Assembly: GCA_024663395.1 (NCBI GenBank)
Contig: JANFAH010000018.1
Span: 930,001 to 994,000, forward strand
Origin: Pisolithus tinctorius
Taxonomy: Eukaryota > Basidiomycota > Agaricomycetes > Boletales > Pisolithaceae
Direction of reading: 5' to 3'
Length of the DNA: 64,000 nucleotides
This document shows, one piece after another, positions 11,761 through 22,695 of the stretch. Every line of letters begins with the position of its first letter. Position 1 is the stretch's first letter. The notes below the pieces were generated by a model. It did not search any database, was not told the DNA's origin, and saw only the letters and a program-made list of their open reading frames with translations. Made by a program: the position numbers and the translations under genes.

Positions 11761-13066
11761 GTGCTTCGGTTTAAACATGACCATCCGCTTGCGGGTCACT
11801 TTGGGCAGAGTCGCACTGTAGAGCTTGTTCGCCGCGAGTACGTGTGGCCTAACCTCCGCACTGATGTAAAGAACTATGTCAGGTCCTGCACCACTTGTGG
11901 TCGCAGCAAGGTCCCTCGTCACCGCCCCTTCGGCCTACTGAAGCAGCTTCCCGTCCCTGAGAAGCCATGGAACTCCATCTCGATGGATTTCATCGAGCAT
12001 CTCCCCAACTCCGCAGGCTACTCCGCCATCTTGGTTTGTAGACCGCCTTTCTAAACAGACCGTGTTCATTCCAACCCATGACTCCATCACCTCCGCTGAC
12101 CTAGCAAAACTCTTCCTTACCCACGTCTTTTCCAAGCATGGGGTACCTGCTCATGTCACCTCCGACAGGGGTCCAGAGTTTGTGTCGCACTTCTTCCGCT
12201 CCCTTGGAAAGGCCTTAGATATGCGCCTTCATTTTACATCGGGCTACCACCCAGAAGGCGATGGCCAAACAGAGCGCATGAATCAGACCCTTGAGCAGTA
12301 TCTCCGCACCTACTGTAACTATCAGCAAGACGATTGGTCGGAGTTACTCCCACTAGCAGAGTTTGCTTGTAATAACGCACCGAGTGCTACTACTGGAGTC
12401 TCTCCCTTTTTCGCTAATAAGGGGTACCACCCGAACTTGTCAGTTTACTCTGACCGTGACCTCACCTCTCCGAAGGCCCATAACTATGTTGTGGAGTTTT
12501 CCGCCCTGCACGACTTCCTCCGCACTGAGATGGCTGCCGCTCAACTCCGCTATCAAGGTCCGGCTGATGCTAGACGCATTCCGCCACCAGAGTTCAAAGT
12601 CGGTGACCAGGCTTATGTCAAGGCCAAGTACTTCCGCTCCACCCGCCCTTCGGCTAAACTTGCGGAGAAGAACTTGGGCCCCTATGCTATCATAGCTAGG
12701 CCTGGTACGCACTCCGTCACCCTCCGCTTACCTGATGCGATGCGGGCCATCCACCCTGTCTTTCACATGTCGCAGTTAGAGCCTGCTACTCCGAACCCCT
12801 TCCCTGATCGGCACCAACCTCCGCCTCCGCCTGTTGAGGTGGATGGTGACCTTGAGTACGAGATTTCGGAGATCCTCGACTCAAAGGTGGATCGCCGCCG
12901 CCGTCATTGTCAGTTGCTGTATCTAGTCCGCTGGGCAGGCTATGAGAATACTGAAGACGAGACCTCTTGGGTGTTGGCAACAGAGTTAGAACATGCCTCC
13001 GAGTTGTTGGCTGCTTACCATGCTCGCTATCCTCATAAACCTGGACCTTACTCACCTCCATCATAG
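11761..13066 (+). pseudogene. Integrase and chromodomain of element I
   Basis: The HHCC zinc region (HDHPLAGHFG ... CTTCGRSK) is in frame 1. The catalytic core follows with Asp in SMDFIEHLP, Asp in TSDRGPEFVSHF and Glu in GQTERMNQTLEQYL (DDE triad). A one-base frame change lies near 12,050, after which frame 2 runs to 13,066. The C-terminus carries a chromodomain: YEISEILDSKVD, LYLVRWAGYENTEDETSW. Integrase joins cDNA ends to target DNA, and the chromodomain class defines chromoviruses. Confidence 0.9.
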
Positions 13067-13097
13067 CTTTGCTATGGCCTTCAGGGGTTCAGGCCCT

Positions 13098-13107
13098 AAG
13101 GGGGGGA
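13098..13107 (+). other. Polypurine tract of element I
   Basis: AAGGGGGGGA lies three bases before the 3' LTR, the usual place for the plus-strand primer of an LTR retrotransposon. Confidence 0.75.
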
Positions 13108-13110
13108 TAC

Positions 13111-13908
13111 TGTCATGACCATGACACCAGCGTAAGCCCCTAATACCTACTCCGCCCTCCTCCGACATGTTCCCGCGCTTCTCCCCCTCTTCCGACGTGT
13201 TCCCGCGCTCCTCCGACCCTCCCGACACATCTCCACACCTCTCCAAGGTCCCTGACCAACTCCACTCAACTCCGCCCTAAGGTTGGTCACGTGGGCTGTC
13301 GGACTTGCGGCCCTGCATTCTAGATAGGGTTCCGCCCTCGTGTCGGTTTTCTCCATTCTTCCGCTCCTTGGTATTTACCCTCTTTTCCTCGTTGTAGTAG
13401 TTTCCTTGTCTCAGTTAAGGTCCCCGTCGTCCCTACCCTCTGTCCCTTGTCTCGGAAGGACTCTAACCCACTATACACTTATTGGTTTACATTCCGTACT
13501 GCACCGCCCTTGACCTACATCGTATATAAGGCCACGTAGTACTCCGATGTAATCAGTACGAATATCGAATAAGTCCCCACCTTCGACTCGCTCTCAGTCC
13601 CCTCCGGAGTTTCGTCTCCACTTCCTCTGAGTCCGCTCCACCTCTGAAATACGAGGGCTGAGCTCGCACAAGGGGGCAGCGCACTAGCTGAACCCAACGC
13701 CCTCTCATCCGACCTCCGACCTCTGACCTCCGGCTCCGACTCCGACCTCAGCCTCCAACTTTCCTTCATACCCCTCCGCTCACTGTTCGTCGAATATCTC
13801 ACCACCCAGTGGTCGGATTCGCTTCGGACTTTGACCGCTGTACTCCGCAGCCCAACCCGCTCCAACTCCGCCCTAAGAAGGAGCCAGGGGTGTTGTCCGA
13901 CTTTGACA
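13111..13908 (+). repeat. 3' LTR of element I (798 bp)
   Basis: Near-identical to 7,208-8,006, with TG...CA ends. It is followed at once by the right target-site copy. Confidence 0.96.
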
Positions 13909-13913
13909 ATCGT
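13909..13913. repeat. Target-site duplication, right copy (ATCGT)
   Basis: Matches 7,203-7,207 exactly. Confidence 0.9.
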
Positions 13914-15823
13914 GTTTGAAAGTCACAAGATCTGCCTCCGACAGACTCTCTGTCCAGTCGTCTGAACCCGATTCGTCGTCAAAGGAATTGTCGACAATGT
14001 CTGCCAATTGACGATTGTGAACCGGCCGCGGATGTTGTTCAGTGGGGTATGCTATTGTTGCAGTTTCACAGGCTGATTTCGAGTCGTAATAGTACTGCAA
14101 ACCAGCCAACACGTGCATCACCCATGGCGTACAGGAGGCCTCCATACGTTCGAATGCGGCACTCCATTCCTCGTCTCTACCCTTGAGATTGGCAGCTATT
14201 CACCATGGCTTTAACAACGCCAACATACACGTGCAGTAGAAATCGTAAGTGCTGCTGTCGTCTTGACGGGGCAGCCATGGCCCTACTATTTGAGGGAGCG
14301 TATTATGTCCTTTGGCACAGCAAACACGGCGGTGTGATTGAGCCTTCGGGTGATCCTCGTGATACGGTGAGCACATGTGTGCTGGCCACCCCCTTGTGTG
14401 TGATGTCTGCTGATTACCGTCCTTGTCAGATGGTGTGTATTGTTCTTCCCATGTATTGCACACAAATGCCAGAAGCGATACATCGTCCAATTCTGTGCCG
14501 CGTTGCAGATAATCTTGCATTTGGGAGCACGTGTACAGCTCCCCTCACTGGCTGCACAGTAACATGACAACATCATTGTTGTCATCACTGTCAGTGCGCT
14601 CCTCCTCACCACTCTTCGATTGGTATGCATACCTGCGCACACGTGTAAGTTAGTATGCTTTGCATCGCTATGCTCTACTGACATATTTGCTCACCTCTCT
14701 GTGGCCTCTACTGCGAACTCTGGATACAAGGCTTTTATTGTGCTAAATAACAGGCCTGTGTACAATGCTGCATAGTTGTGCGATGTGAATGTGTCTCCAT
14801 AACCCATGAGGTACGATACAACCTGTGGCCCTGACAATTTGGCTTTGTGGTTGATCACGTTAATACAGCGGTATATCAACAGCCGGTTGCATTCGCGCAC
14901 ACGTCGTTGTACTTTGGGTTATTCATATGATAGGGCAGAGCAGATGCCATCAATGTGGAAAGGTTGTGACTTTTCTTCTGTTTTTTGGTGGCATATGCTG
15001 TGATATAGAACACCACGTCCTTAGTGTCTGCTCCGTTGGTGTTTATCTTGAGGTCGTTGTTGCACCTCATCGTTGTTAGCAGGGCTGGGCAGTATGCATT
15101 TATGTACCCATGCGTCCGCTGCGGTCCCCAGTTGCCATGCTCGTCCATGTAGTCGTCATCGCTCAGTGGCCAGGGTGCTCTTCTCTTGCAAATCAGTCCG
15201 TCATGTGTCACACAAAGGCACATCGCCCTCGAGCATGTGTGGAGTTGCTGCGACCTGACCAATTGTCGCTCAATGTCGTGTGTTTGCTGTCGCCATCCTG
15301 GGGTGCATGGATCGTGTGGTTGTGAATATGCGAGCTGAGAATCCCTGGGCATTGTTTTCAGGTCCTGTTCTGTGAGGTCTTCGAGATGCATGCGGATATT
15401 CACTTGAATATAATTACGGATGGTCTCACGGAAACTCTCTTGTTGCAACAAGGTGTGCATCTCATTGGCGTTTGGAGTGTTGGCGAGCCACAAGAGCATA
15501 TGGACATGAAGTGTTCCCCTGCCCTGTGCCTCCACAACTCCAAAGTATCCTGCCACCTGTCCGAGCACACCCACCTGACTCTTGGTCTTATTCCCCAGCT
15601 GCTGTATGCCAAACAGGGTCTCTAAAACGGTGTGAATGATGAAATGGAAGTACCGAGATGCTGCATATGGGTTCATGGCGATGTTTTCAGCGCGTCAATT
15701 GCTATCAGGGCCCAGGTGTGTGTTGAATTCGTTCAAATCTATGTCTTCTCCTGCAAATATCTGTGCAATAGGGTCGTGTATGTCGACCGGATTTATAGTC
15801 AACCAAAGCGAGGGCCCTCCGAG
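13914..15823 (-). pseudogene. Helitron Rep (HUH endonuclease) and Rep-helicase junction
   Basis: The 15,676-14,876 block has EAQGRGTLHVHMLLWL, the HUH metal-binding motif (His pair at about 15,500-15,510), and FYITAYATKKQKK with the Helitron tyrosines (about 14,990-15,010). 14,900-14,691 gives LSGPQVVSYLMGYGDTFTSH, a block found after the Rep domain in Helitrons. Further pieces run to 13,873 in changing frames. Immediately before the Gypsy insertion, 15,823-15,770 reads GGPSLWLTINPVD, which joins to the upstream Rep part at 23,885. Rep nicks and rejoins single-stranded DNA. There are several frameshifts, so it is non-functional as written. Confidence 0.85.
15819..15823. repeat. Target-site duplication, left copy (CCGAG)
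   Basis: CCGAG abuts the LTR at 15,824 and recurs at 23,880-23,884 right after the other LTR. Confidence 0.9.
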
Positions 15824-16482
15824 TGTTATGCCGACGACTCGTATCGCGCCACGAATCGAGTGCGATGTAGCACAAGCACATGACTGCGTGAGAGGGGCGC
15901 ATAATTTAACTTCACTAGCGGCAGGACACTAGTCTTGGCCAACCGAAGTCGTACTGGCGAGTCCTTGTTGGTACAATGCACAGAGCTAAGGGTGGTTGCA
16001 AAGTAGATTTTGAATGGGGGACCAGTACGATACATGCGGGTTTATATATGTATGTACAGTACTGCAGGCCAAACATTCGAATACTCATACAGTCGTTCAC
16101 CCGAGTCCAGACAAGGCAAGACGGAGTCATTGCAATGCGGGCGCAAGGGTGACCATGGGGGCGAATGAGGGATTAAAAAGAAACTAACCGCGTATGTGTG
16201 AAATAAGTGGAGCGTTCACCCGGGGTGAACGCATCACGTGACCGCGTGGATCAGGGCCACCAGCAGATCACGGAAGGAAAGGGGGAACAGATGCAATGTC
16301 CGGATATGGTACAATGCGGGGTTGACAGGGGTCAACCATAAAAGGAAATCAAAGAGGGAAAATGTACAGAACGCAAGACAAAGTCTTGCGGGAGCGTAAA
16401 GGAACATCCCCTGAGGCAGGACGGCGCGCGAATGGAGTACGTAAGTGTCTGCAAAAGGAAAACATGTGAGCGCAGCGTAACA
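15824..16482 (-). repeat. 3' LTR of element II (659 bp)
   Basis: Matches 23,228-23,879, including the shared core GTTTATATATGTATGTACAG, a TATA-rich possible promoter. It ends in TAACA on the plus strand. Confidence 0.95.
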
Positions 16483-16485
16483 TCA

Positions 16486-16494
16486 CCCCCCCTC
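16486..16494 (-). other. 3' polypurine tract of element II
   Basis: On the element strand, TTGAGGGGGGGTGA lies directly before the 3' LTR. The TGA of the extra reading frame overlaps it. Confidence 0.75.
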
Positions 16495-17937
16495 AAGGCC
16501 TGAGGTCCTCCGAAGGCGGATAGAGGCCTTGCTGTACCCAGGAGCGGATTTCTGAGTTAGTTGCCACCGTGAGCTGGGCAGTTAGACAACCAATGTCCAA
16601 GGCATGAACATCGGTAACAGGTGAACTGGTGGAGGGGATGCTGCCAATCGATGGGAACGAGCCCACCAAGTTCTCTCTTGCTGAGGGCGGAGACAGGTAC
16701 AGGGACAAAGGGAGCTGCTGGTAGAGCTCTTGATGTCTGAGTAGCGTTAAAGATGGCTCTTCCAGCCACGTCACCTCGGGCCTGGGTGAAGAAGTCGAGC
16801 CAGTCGTGGGGGGATCCATTGAACGGGATGGATGCGAGCGAGTCTGCGACGGCTTGAAAGTGTTCTCGACCCTGGCCCGGTATAACCTTCTCCCAGCAAT
16901 CGCGACACCTCGTTTCGACATCTCCGACAGCCTCTCCGCTTCCTCCGGATCCATGTTGTACCGACCCTCCGAGACCGTTTCTTCTCCCACGACCTTCCGT
17001 GCTTCCTTTCTGTCAGGGTCCGAAGGTAGGCCCGATCCTCTAGACGCTGTTTGATGCGTCGGAGGGAGGAGCCCACAGACCACGACATTGACAGGGGTTC
17101 AGTCGAGGAAGGCCCGAAAGGAAGAGATGAGGGAGGGGCCGTAGTCTTCGTGGACAATCTTGATGATGGCCTCCTGGGTCTTTAGAGTCTCCTGGAGGAT
17201 GGCAGAGTTGGCCTTGTCGATGTCTTCGTACGTATGCGCTTTGAAGCTTCCTTCTGCCGTAGCCACCTGGTCATGAACGCGCTTACCGATCACTTCTGAG
17301 CTTCTGAAGATCTTAGACAGCACCCATAGATGCTTGTGGCGTTCTCCTGCTCTCCAGCCATGTGATTCCCACCGCTCGAAGTCGTTAAGCAACCGCACGT
17401 AACCGAGGAAGACGCTTGCCTCGGGAGCCACCCATTTACCTGTGGAGGGGGCTGCGGGTGTGACTGCGGGGGCCGAGAGGTCAGCCGGTGCGACGATGGT
17501 GCTGGAGCGGATGGGCCAGCACGAGGGAGCGGGGAGGGGGATCTGTAACCGGCTTGGGAGAGCGGGGGAGTGTTGCAGGCTCTGAAAGTGGGGTCATAGC
17601 AAGGCTCAGGTGGTCCCGAGTGAGCCTTGGACTTTCCCTTGTGGGTGTCCTTGCGAGCTCGTTGTGTAGCGGGGACCTGGCGGACGACCAGGTACGGGTA
17701 TGGGCGCGTGGCGGAGGCAATGGAGTTGTGAAGGGATTGGTAGGTACCGCCATGTGAGGAGTTGGCGGGTACCATGGGGGATATGGAGCGTACCGGTGGT
17801 TCTGAGGGGTGAGGTGGGGAACTGGCATAGTGATGGAAGTAGGGACGGGAAGGGTCATATGGTTCGTCGATGTCAGCATGGAAGTCATTGTCAAAGTAGT
17901 CGGAGCTGGGGTTTTCAGTATTGGGGGTGTAGGACAT
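16493..17937 (-). pseudogene. Extra reading frame(s) of element II after the chromodomain, unknown
   Basis: Between the chromodomain stop (17,944) and the 3' LTR there are about 1.45 kb of overlapping open frames. 17,937-17,290 starts MSYTPNTENPSSDYFDND and is Pro/Ser-rich. 17,431-17,099 is a helical-looking segment (FERWESHGWRAGERHKHLW ... EDIDKANSAILQETLKTQE). 17,083-16,493 contains EEAERLSEMSKRGVAIAGRR and ends at the polypurine tract. Shifting between them would give one protein of about 480 aa. I recognise no domain. There is no signal peptide or transmembrane segment, so it does not look like an envelope protein. The position after pol is unusual for a chromovirus. Confidence 0.55.
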
Positions 17938-17943
17938 AGCAGG

Positions 17944-18249
17944 TCAGAGGTTGTGGACGCGCTTGTACTCCCTGAGAACCTCTGGGGCATTTATGAGGTT
18001 GTCCTCGCTCTCCCAGCTATTCTGGGAATGCGGGTAACTGAGCCATTTGACAAGGTAGAGGTATTTTTGCTGCGGGTTTAAACCAGGCTCTTTAGACGAT
18101 GACTTGACCTTGCATGCACATTTGTGTTTAAGTATAGCCTCGACCTCCCATTCATTCTCGTCTCCTACCAGTTCTGGTGGAGGCGGGGGTTGTGCTGGGC
18201 CATATTCGTGCATTTCGACGAAAGGAGTAAGCTTTGATGCGTGGAACAC
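17944..18249 (-). pseudogene. Chromodomain end of element II integrase
   Basis: FHASKLTPFVEMHEYG is the usual Gypsy integrase C-terminal motif before a chromodomain. It is followed by NEWEVEAILKHK and LYLVKWLSYPHSQNSWE, a chromodomain with the expected aromatic W residues. It is out of frame with the integrase core at 18,402-19,385, so the pol frame is broken between them. It probably tethers integration to marked histones. Confidence 0.85.
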
Positions 18250-18401
18250 AGGGTGAATCTGCCAGCTAGGGGGTAGCTGCAGCTTATAGGCGACTGGGCT
18301 GATCCGTTCGGAAATTACAAATGGGCCGTGACGTTGGGGCGCAAGCTTCTTCGACGGAACATCCCTTTTTAGGTCGGAAGCGTCAAGCCAAACCTTTTCT
18401 C

Positions 18402-19385
18402 CTACGAAAACTCCGTATAGGTCCCTTTTGATCTCATTTTCATTAACTCCTGTGCTTCTTTATGAGCGATTATCGCGGCGTCCCGATTGGCAGCCAGCTG
18501 CTCAAGTCGATCGCCCGCGAGTGACTCCTGCGGGGGTTGTCCCGTAGGATAGGGAGTGGGGTCAAAACCATACATGAGCGAGTAAGGCATTTGGTTGTGG
18601 GACGAGTGCACACGCGAGTTATGTGCCATTTGTGCGTCAGGGAGTTTCGTATGCCAATTGTGGGGGTCCGTGTCCGCGTACATGCGGAGGTAGGTCCCAA
18701 CCTCTTGGTTTACACGTTCGGCCTCACCATTGGTCTGCAGATGGTATGCGGTTGAGGCCTTGAGTTCGATTCCAAGGGCTCGATATAAGTCTCTGGTAAA
18801 GGCGGAAATGAACTGAGGTCCGCGGTCCGAAATAACAGCTTCTGGGACACCCCAGTGTGGGTAGACGTAGGCATGGTACAGGTCGGCTATGCCGGCACTG
18901 TCTACCGTCTTAGTAGTTGGCAAGAAGAATGCGCCTTTGGTGAGCCCTTGATCAATGATGGTGAGGATGGAGTCATACTTGCCGCCGGACAGGGGCAAGT
19001 CGGTAACCAGATCCATCGAGATCTGTTTAAAGGGAAAGGGGTTTTTTGCTACGTCATGCGGGGTAACGGGGGGTGTAGTTGGATGCGTGTTGACCTTGTT
19101 GGCTTGGCACGAAGGGCAACCCTTGCAGTAGTTTCGGATGGACTGGTACATGCCAGGCCACCAGACATACTTGTTCATTTTCTTCGTCATAGCTTTCACT
19201 CCAGGATGTCCGAAAGCGGGGGTGTCGTGGTACTGCCGAAGGACGTCTTGGCGGACTGGTTCCAGCACGAAGATCCTTCTTCCATTCCTTCTGACTCCGT
19301 CAGACCCTTCTGTTGTTTCTGGGGCGGAGAGGGATGCGGAGGCCTTTTTCACCTCCTGGTACAGGTCAGCATTTAGCTGGAGCAC
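18402..19385 (-). pseudogene. Integrase core of element II
   Basis: Zinc region HDTPAFGHPGVKAM with CKGCPSCQANK, then the DDE core: Asp in ISMDLVTDLP, Asp in VISDRGPQFISAF, and Glu in TNGEAERVNQEV. 327 aa open, ending near residues that lead into the C-terminal domain at 18.3 kb. The family role is integration of cDNA. It appears intact over the core, but the ends are frame-broken. Confidence 0.88.
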
Positions 19386-19536
19386 GCGTCCTTTACCTTT
19401 CCGAGTCTTTGGTGTTTCCTCAAGTGGGCGCTCGGTAGGGTTTTCATCCTTGAAGGAGACCTTCCGAATGGGCGAGGGGCCTTTGGGGGTTCCGGAATGG
19501 TTCGGTCGATCTTGAAAAGGGAAACAACAGAGGGTC

Positions 19537-20079
19537 TCACCCCCCCCTCAAGCCAAACGGCCTTCGGAAGTAGTGTAGAGACGGTTTCCGGCTCGGCATT
19601 AAAGTCCGAGCGGCGTGAGAGGGTGTCGCGGCAGAATTCTTTGTTCCCGTGATGTGGACGAACTGTAGCAGGTACTCCTGTAGGGTAGCTTGCCAGCGCA
19701 CTTGTCGGGCTGTAAGCTTTTGTGGCTGTGTGTAATATGTGATGTTCTGATGGTCTGTATAGACCCGAGTTGGTTCCGGCGGAGACAGGAGGTAAGGGCG
19801 CCATTGCTTGAGGGCGCGCATTACCGCGAGCATCTCCAGGTCATAGACCTGGTAGTTCTGTTCCACTCCGGTCAGCGACTGAGACATATACGCACATGGG
19901 TGGAGTATTCCCGAGTCGTCGGCTTGACAGGACAGCACCAGTGCCAAGTTTTGAGGCGTCGGTGTGAAGTATGAAGGGCTTTCGGAGGTCTGGAAGATGA
20001 AGAACTGGTTTGGACGAGAGGGCCTTCTTGAGAGCTTCGAAAGCGGAGCTCTGCTCCGAGCCCCAAGTCCATTTTGCAT
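19537..20079 (-). pseudogene. RNase H region of element II
   Basis: Contains LHTDASKLGTG (start of RNase H, shared with the RT frame), ALVLSCQADDSG, VYDLEMLAVMRALKQWRPYL and YTDHQNITYYTQPQKLTARQ, all typical Ty3 RNase H blocks. The frame shifts around 19,640 (before the DTLSRRSDF-type motif) and continues in the 19,804-19,373 frame. Confidence 0.82.
19540..19550 (-). other. Internal copy of the polypurine tract (candidate central PPT)
   Basis: On the element strand TTGAGGGGGGGGTGA occurs inside pol, between RNase H and integrase. It is the same as the 3' polypurine tract (TTGAGGGGGGGTGA at 16,483-16,496) except for one G in the run. Confidence 0.4.
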
Positions 20080-21450
20080 TTTTCTTAGAAAGGTCGTGTA
20101 GCGGTCTGGCGGTCTGCGAAAAGCCGGAAATGAACTGCTGGTAGAAGTTGCAGAAGCCTAGGAAGGACCGAAGTTCCTTGAGAGTCGTCGGCGCGGGCCA
20201 TGTTTTGATGGCTTCGATCTTAATTTCTGATGGTTTGTACTGGCCCTGACGGATCACGAACCCCAAGAATTCTATCTCTTCGGCTTCGAAGGTACACTTC
20301 TTCAACTTTAAGCGGAGGTGTTCCTTGGAGGCGATTTCCAGGAAGCGGCGGACTGCTGCACTAAGACCTTCTCTGGTTTTTGAATGTATAGTGACATCAT
20401 CCATGAAGATGACGGCCTTTCTCTCGTTTTTGAGTTCTCCGAACGTGTGGTCCATGTACCTTTGGAAGGTGGGTGGTGAGTTGCACTGCCTGAAGAACAT
20501 TACCGTTGGTTCAAAAAGACCTCTAGGGGTTATGAAGGCCCCTTTCCATTTGTCTCCTTCCTTTACCCTTATATTCGTGAAACCCCAGCGGACATCGAAC
20601 TTGGTGAAGTAGCGAGAGCCAGCGAGTTCGTCGAGGAGAGTCTTGACATCGGGGAGAGGGTACAAATCGACAATGGTGTGAGAGTTCAGGTACCAGTAAT
20701 CCTGGATGAGTCTTCTTTTTCCGTCCTTTTTTCCTATGAAAAAGACAGGGGCTGCTTGCGAAGATTTCGAGGGGCGAATCTTTCTGCATTTGAGATTCTC
20801 GTCGATGAACTCATCAAGTCCCTTGAGTTTGTTGAGAGAGAGGGGATAGATGGCTCCTTTCTTCAGCTGGAAGTTGGGCTTCAGTCGTATCTCGTGGTCG
20901 AGGAAACCATGGTGCGGCGGAAGAGGGATTTCTTCTTTGGAGAAGACTACTGAGAAGTCCCAATATTCCGAAGGCAAATCAACCTCTGCCTGGACATGCG
21001 AAGCTTCGAGTTTCATGGAAATGGACGTGCGAGAGATTTTTACGGTCCTGGTGAAGTCGGTTCTGCGGACGCAATTTTTCTTGTTGAGGCCATGGTTGAG
21101 CTCCCCCCAACCGATCAGCTTTCTGGAGGTCCAGCTGATTATGGGGTTGTGCTCCTTGAGCCAGGGCATTCCCAGGAGGAGGGATTCCCAATTTCCGAGC
21201 TTGAGGACATATGCACGAATACGCATGGTTTTTCCCCAGATCTTGGCTCTGAAGGAAGCGATATGGGTGACCCAATCTCTGGTTTTGCCTTTGTAACTTC
21301 TAGACTCCCATGGGCGAGCAATTTTGCGCATTGGGATTTCGTATTTCTCGACTATTGCTGGATCGATGATGTTTGTTTCTGCGCCCGAGTCAAGGATGGT
21401 TCAGACGGTAGCATTTTGCTGGTCGACGAGGTAAGCGAAACCAGCGATAG
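19841..21450 (-). pseudogene. Protease and reverse transcriptase of element II
   Basis: TILDSGAETNIIDP (about 21,400) is the retropepsin site. A TGA sits two codons upstream of it, breaking the link with Gag. WESLLLGMPWLKEHNPIISW is the second protease block. The RT contains FFIGKKDGKRRLIQDY, then VIFMDDVTIHS (F-x-DD catalytic box), then LGFVIRQGQYKPSEIK. Residues usually conserved are changed (RLIQDYWYLN and RWGFTNI instead of the usual R and YNNI forms), suggesting relaxed constraint. Confidence 0.85.
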
Positions 21451-21561
21451 AAGTGATTGACATATCTTGCTCGTAATCATACACTTTCTCGGTTTCTATC
21501 TTAGCCTCTACTTTCCGGGATACTATGGGCTCTCTTCCTGACGCTACACCAGGGGAGCCTT

Positions 21562-22695
21562 TCAAAAATCTGGTTGACCCTTTGGTCCACCGTCATCTGT
21601 GGGTTCGTCATTCTCCCCACTGTAACTCTTGGTCAGTTCTGAATCTTCCTCCTCTTCAGAATTCTTGTCAAACTCCTCGAGCATTGCCAGGATGCGAGTG
21701 CGGAATTTCTGGGCCGAGGAAGACTTACTGTTTGTTGCGGATGAGGGGCATTTAGACTTCATGTGCCCTGTCTTACCGCATCCATAACAGGTAGGAGCTT
21801 CGCTCTGTGATCGGACCTTAGATTTCCAATCTACATCCATGGTGTAAGGGTCTCGGTACAGAGTCTTCGGAAATGAAGAAGATGACTTTGATCCGTGAGA
21901 AGTTTGTTCTTGCTTCCATAAGTAGGAGCGGTCCTGGAAAGATGCCTTTCCGGAGAAGACTTTGAGGGTTGCCATAGTGGCATGCGCACTCGTTGCTTGT
22001 CGGATCCAGTCTTCCACTGTGTCGGGTTTTGGGCCTGACATAAGGATCCACTTGTTGACCTCCTCGCTAAGGCCTTTCCCGAAGAACACAGCTGCGGTGG
22101 TGTCTTTGGTAGAGATCTGGGCCTTATTGAGGCAGTTGTGGAAGTCGGCGATGTATTTGTCGAGGGAGCGGTCCCCTTGACGGATAGCCGACAGGTAGAT
22201 TAGTGCTGTAGCCTTGGCATCTCCTACTTGGAAGGTTTCCTTTAATTTAGCAACAAACTCGTCCCAGCCGTCGAAGATCTTGAGATCGCCGAGTAGTGTG
22301 GTATTTTCATTGACATAGGCTTCTGCGAAGGCGCGGGCCGAACCACTGCCCATATATGAAAGGGCGAAGGCGATCTTGGACTGGTCCTCATAGTAGATAT
22401 GTTCGTTGGTGGCGAGGTAGAGTTTGACGCTGCTTAACCAGGCGGAAAAGTCCTGGTGTGCTCCGGTGTACGAGAAGGGTTTGTTTAAGCCGATTTCTTT
22501 CAGTCCGCTCCCCCTAGAGTCACGATCCTTTCCTTTCTCCTCAGATCCTCGGGGAGGGCCTTTAGGCTTTTCCACATCTCGGTTGAACAGAGACTTATAG
22601 AAGTGCGCAGCCATTTCAGGGGTTACCTTACTCTGACTGGCAAAGGGGTCCTGGAGCGAAAGCTCCGCGGTTTGTTGTGCGAGTCCTTCTGCCAT
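21562..22695 (-). CDS. Gag of element II
   Basis: 377-aa open frame starting at the ATG at 22,695. It has a capsid-like region (GLNKPFSYTGAHQDFSAWL, SYMGSGSARAFAEAYV, LDKYIADFHNCLNKA) and a CCHC zinc knuckle (CYGCGKTGHMKSKC, about 21,745-21,790), then an acidic C-terminus. Gag packages the element RNA. It is the only fully open gene of element II, and the 532 bp between it and the 5' LTR form the leader. Confidence 0.88.
   Translation of the reverse strand: MAEGLAQQTAELSLQDPFASQSKVTPEMAAHFYKSLFNRDVEKPKGPPRGSEEKGKDRDSRGSGLKEIGLNKPFSYTGAHQDFSAWLSSVKLYLATNEHIYYEDQSKIAFALSYMGSGSARAFAEAYVNENTTLLGDLKIFDGWDEFVAKLKETFQVGDAKATALIYLSAIRQGDRSLDKYIADFHNCLNKAQISTKDTTAAVFFGKGLSEEVNKWILMSGPKPDTVEDWIRQATSAHATMATLKVFSGKASFQDRSYLWKQEQTSHGSKSSSSFPKTLYRDPYTMDVDWKSKVRSQSEAPTCYGCGKTGHMKSKCPSSATNSKSSSAQKFRTRILAMLEEFDKNSEEEEDSELTKSYSGENDEPTDDGGPKGQPDF

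Larger units (their letters stand above)
7208..13908 (+). mobile_element. Ty3/Gypsy chromovirus LTR retrotransposon (element I)
   Basis: Complete element: 799-bp and 798-bp LTRs with TG...CA ends, a 5-bp TSD (ATCGT), Gag with zinc knuckle, protease, RT, RNase H, integrase and a C-terminal chromodomain, in the Ty3/Gypsy order. Integrase-linked chromodomains usually steer insertion to particular chromatin. It sits inside the Helitron helicase coding region, transcribed against it. The LTRs differ at only about a dozen places by eye, implying a young insertion, yet the coding region has at least five frame changes or stops. Confidence 0.97.

Noticed and set aside
16493..17937. Envelope-like gene in Gypsy element II
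   Set aside because: No signal peptide, membrane helix or cysteine pattern; only Pro/Ser-rich and charged helical stretches.
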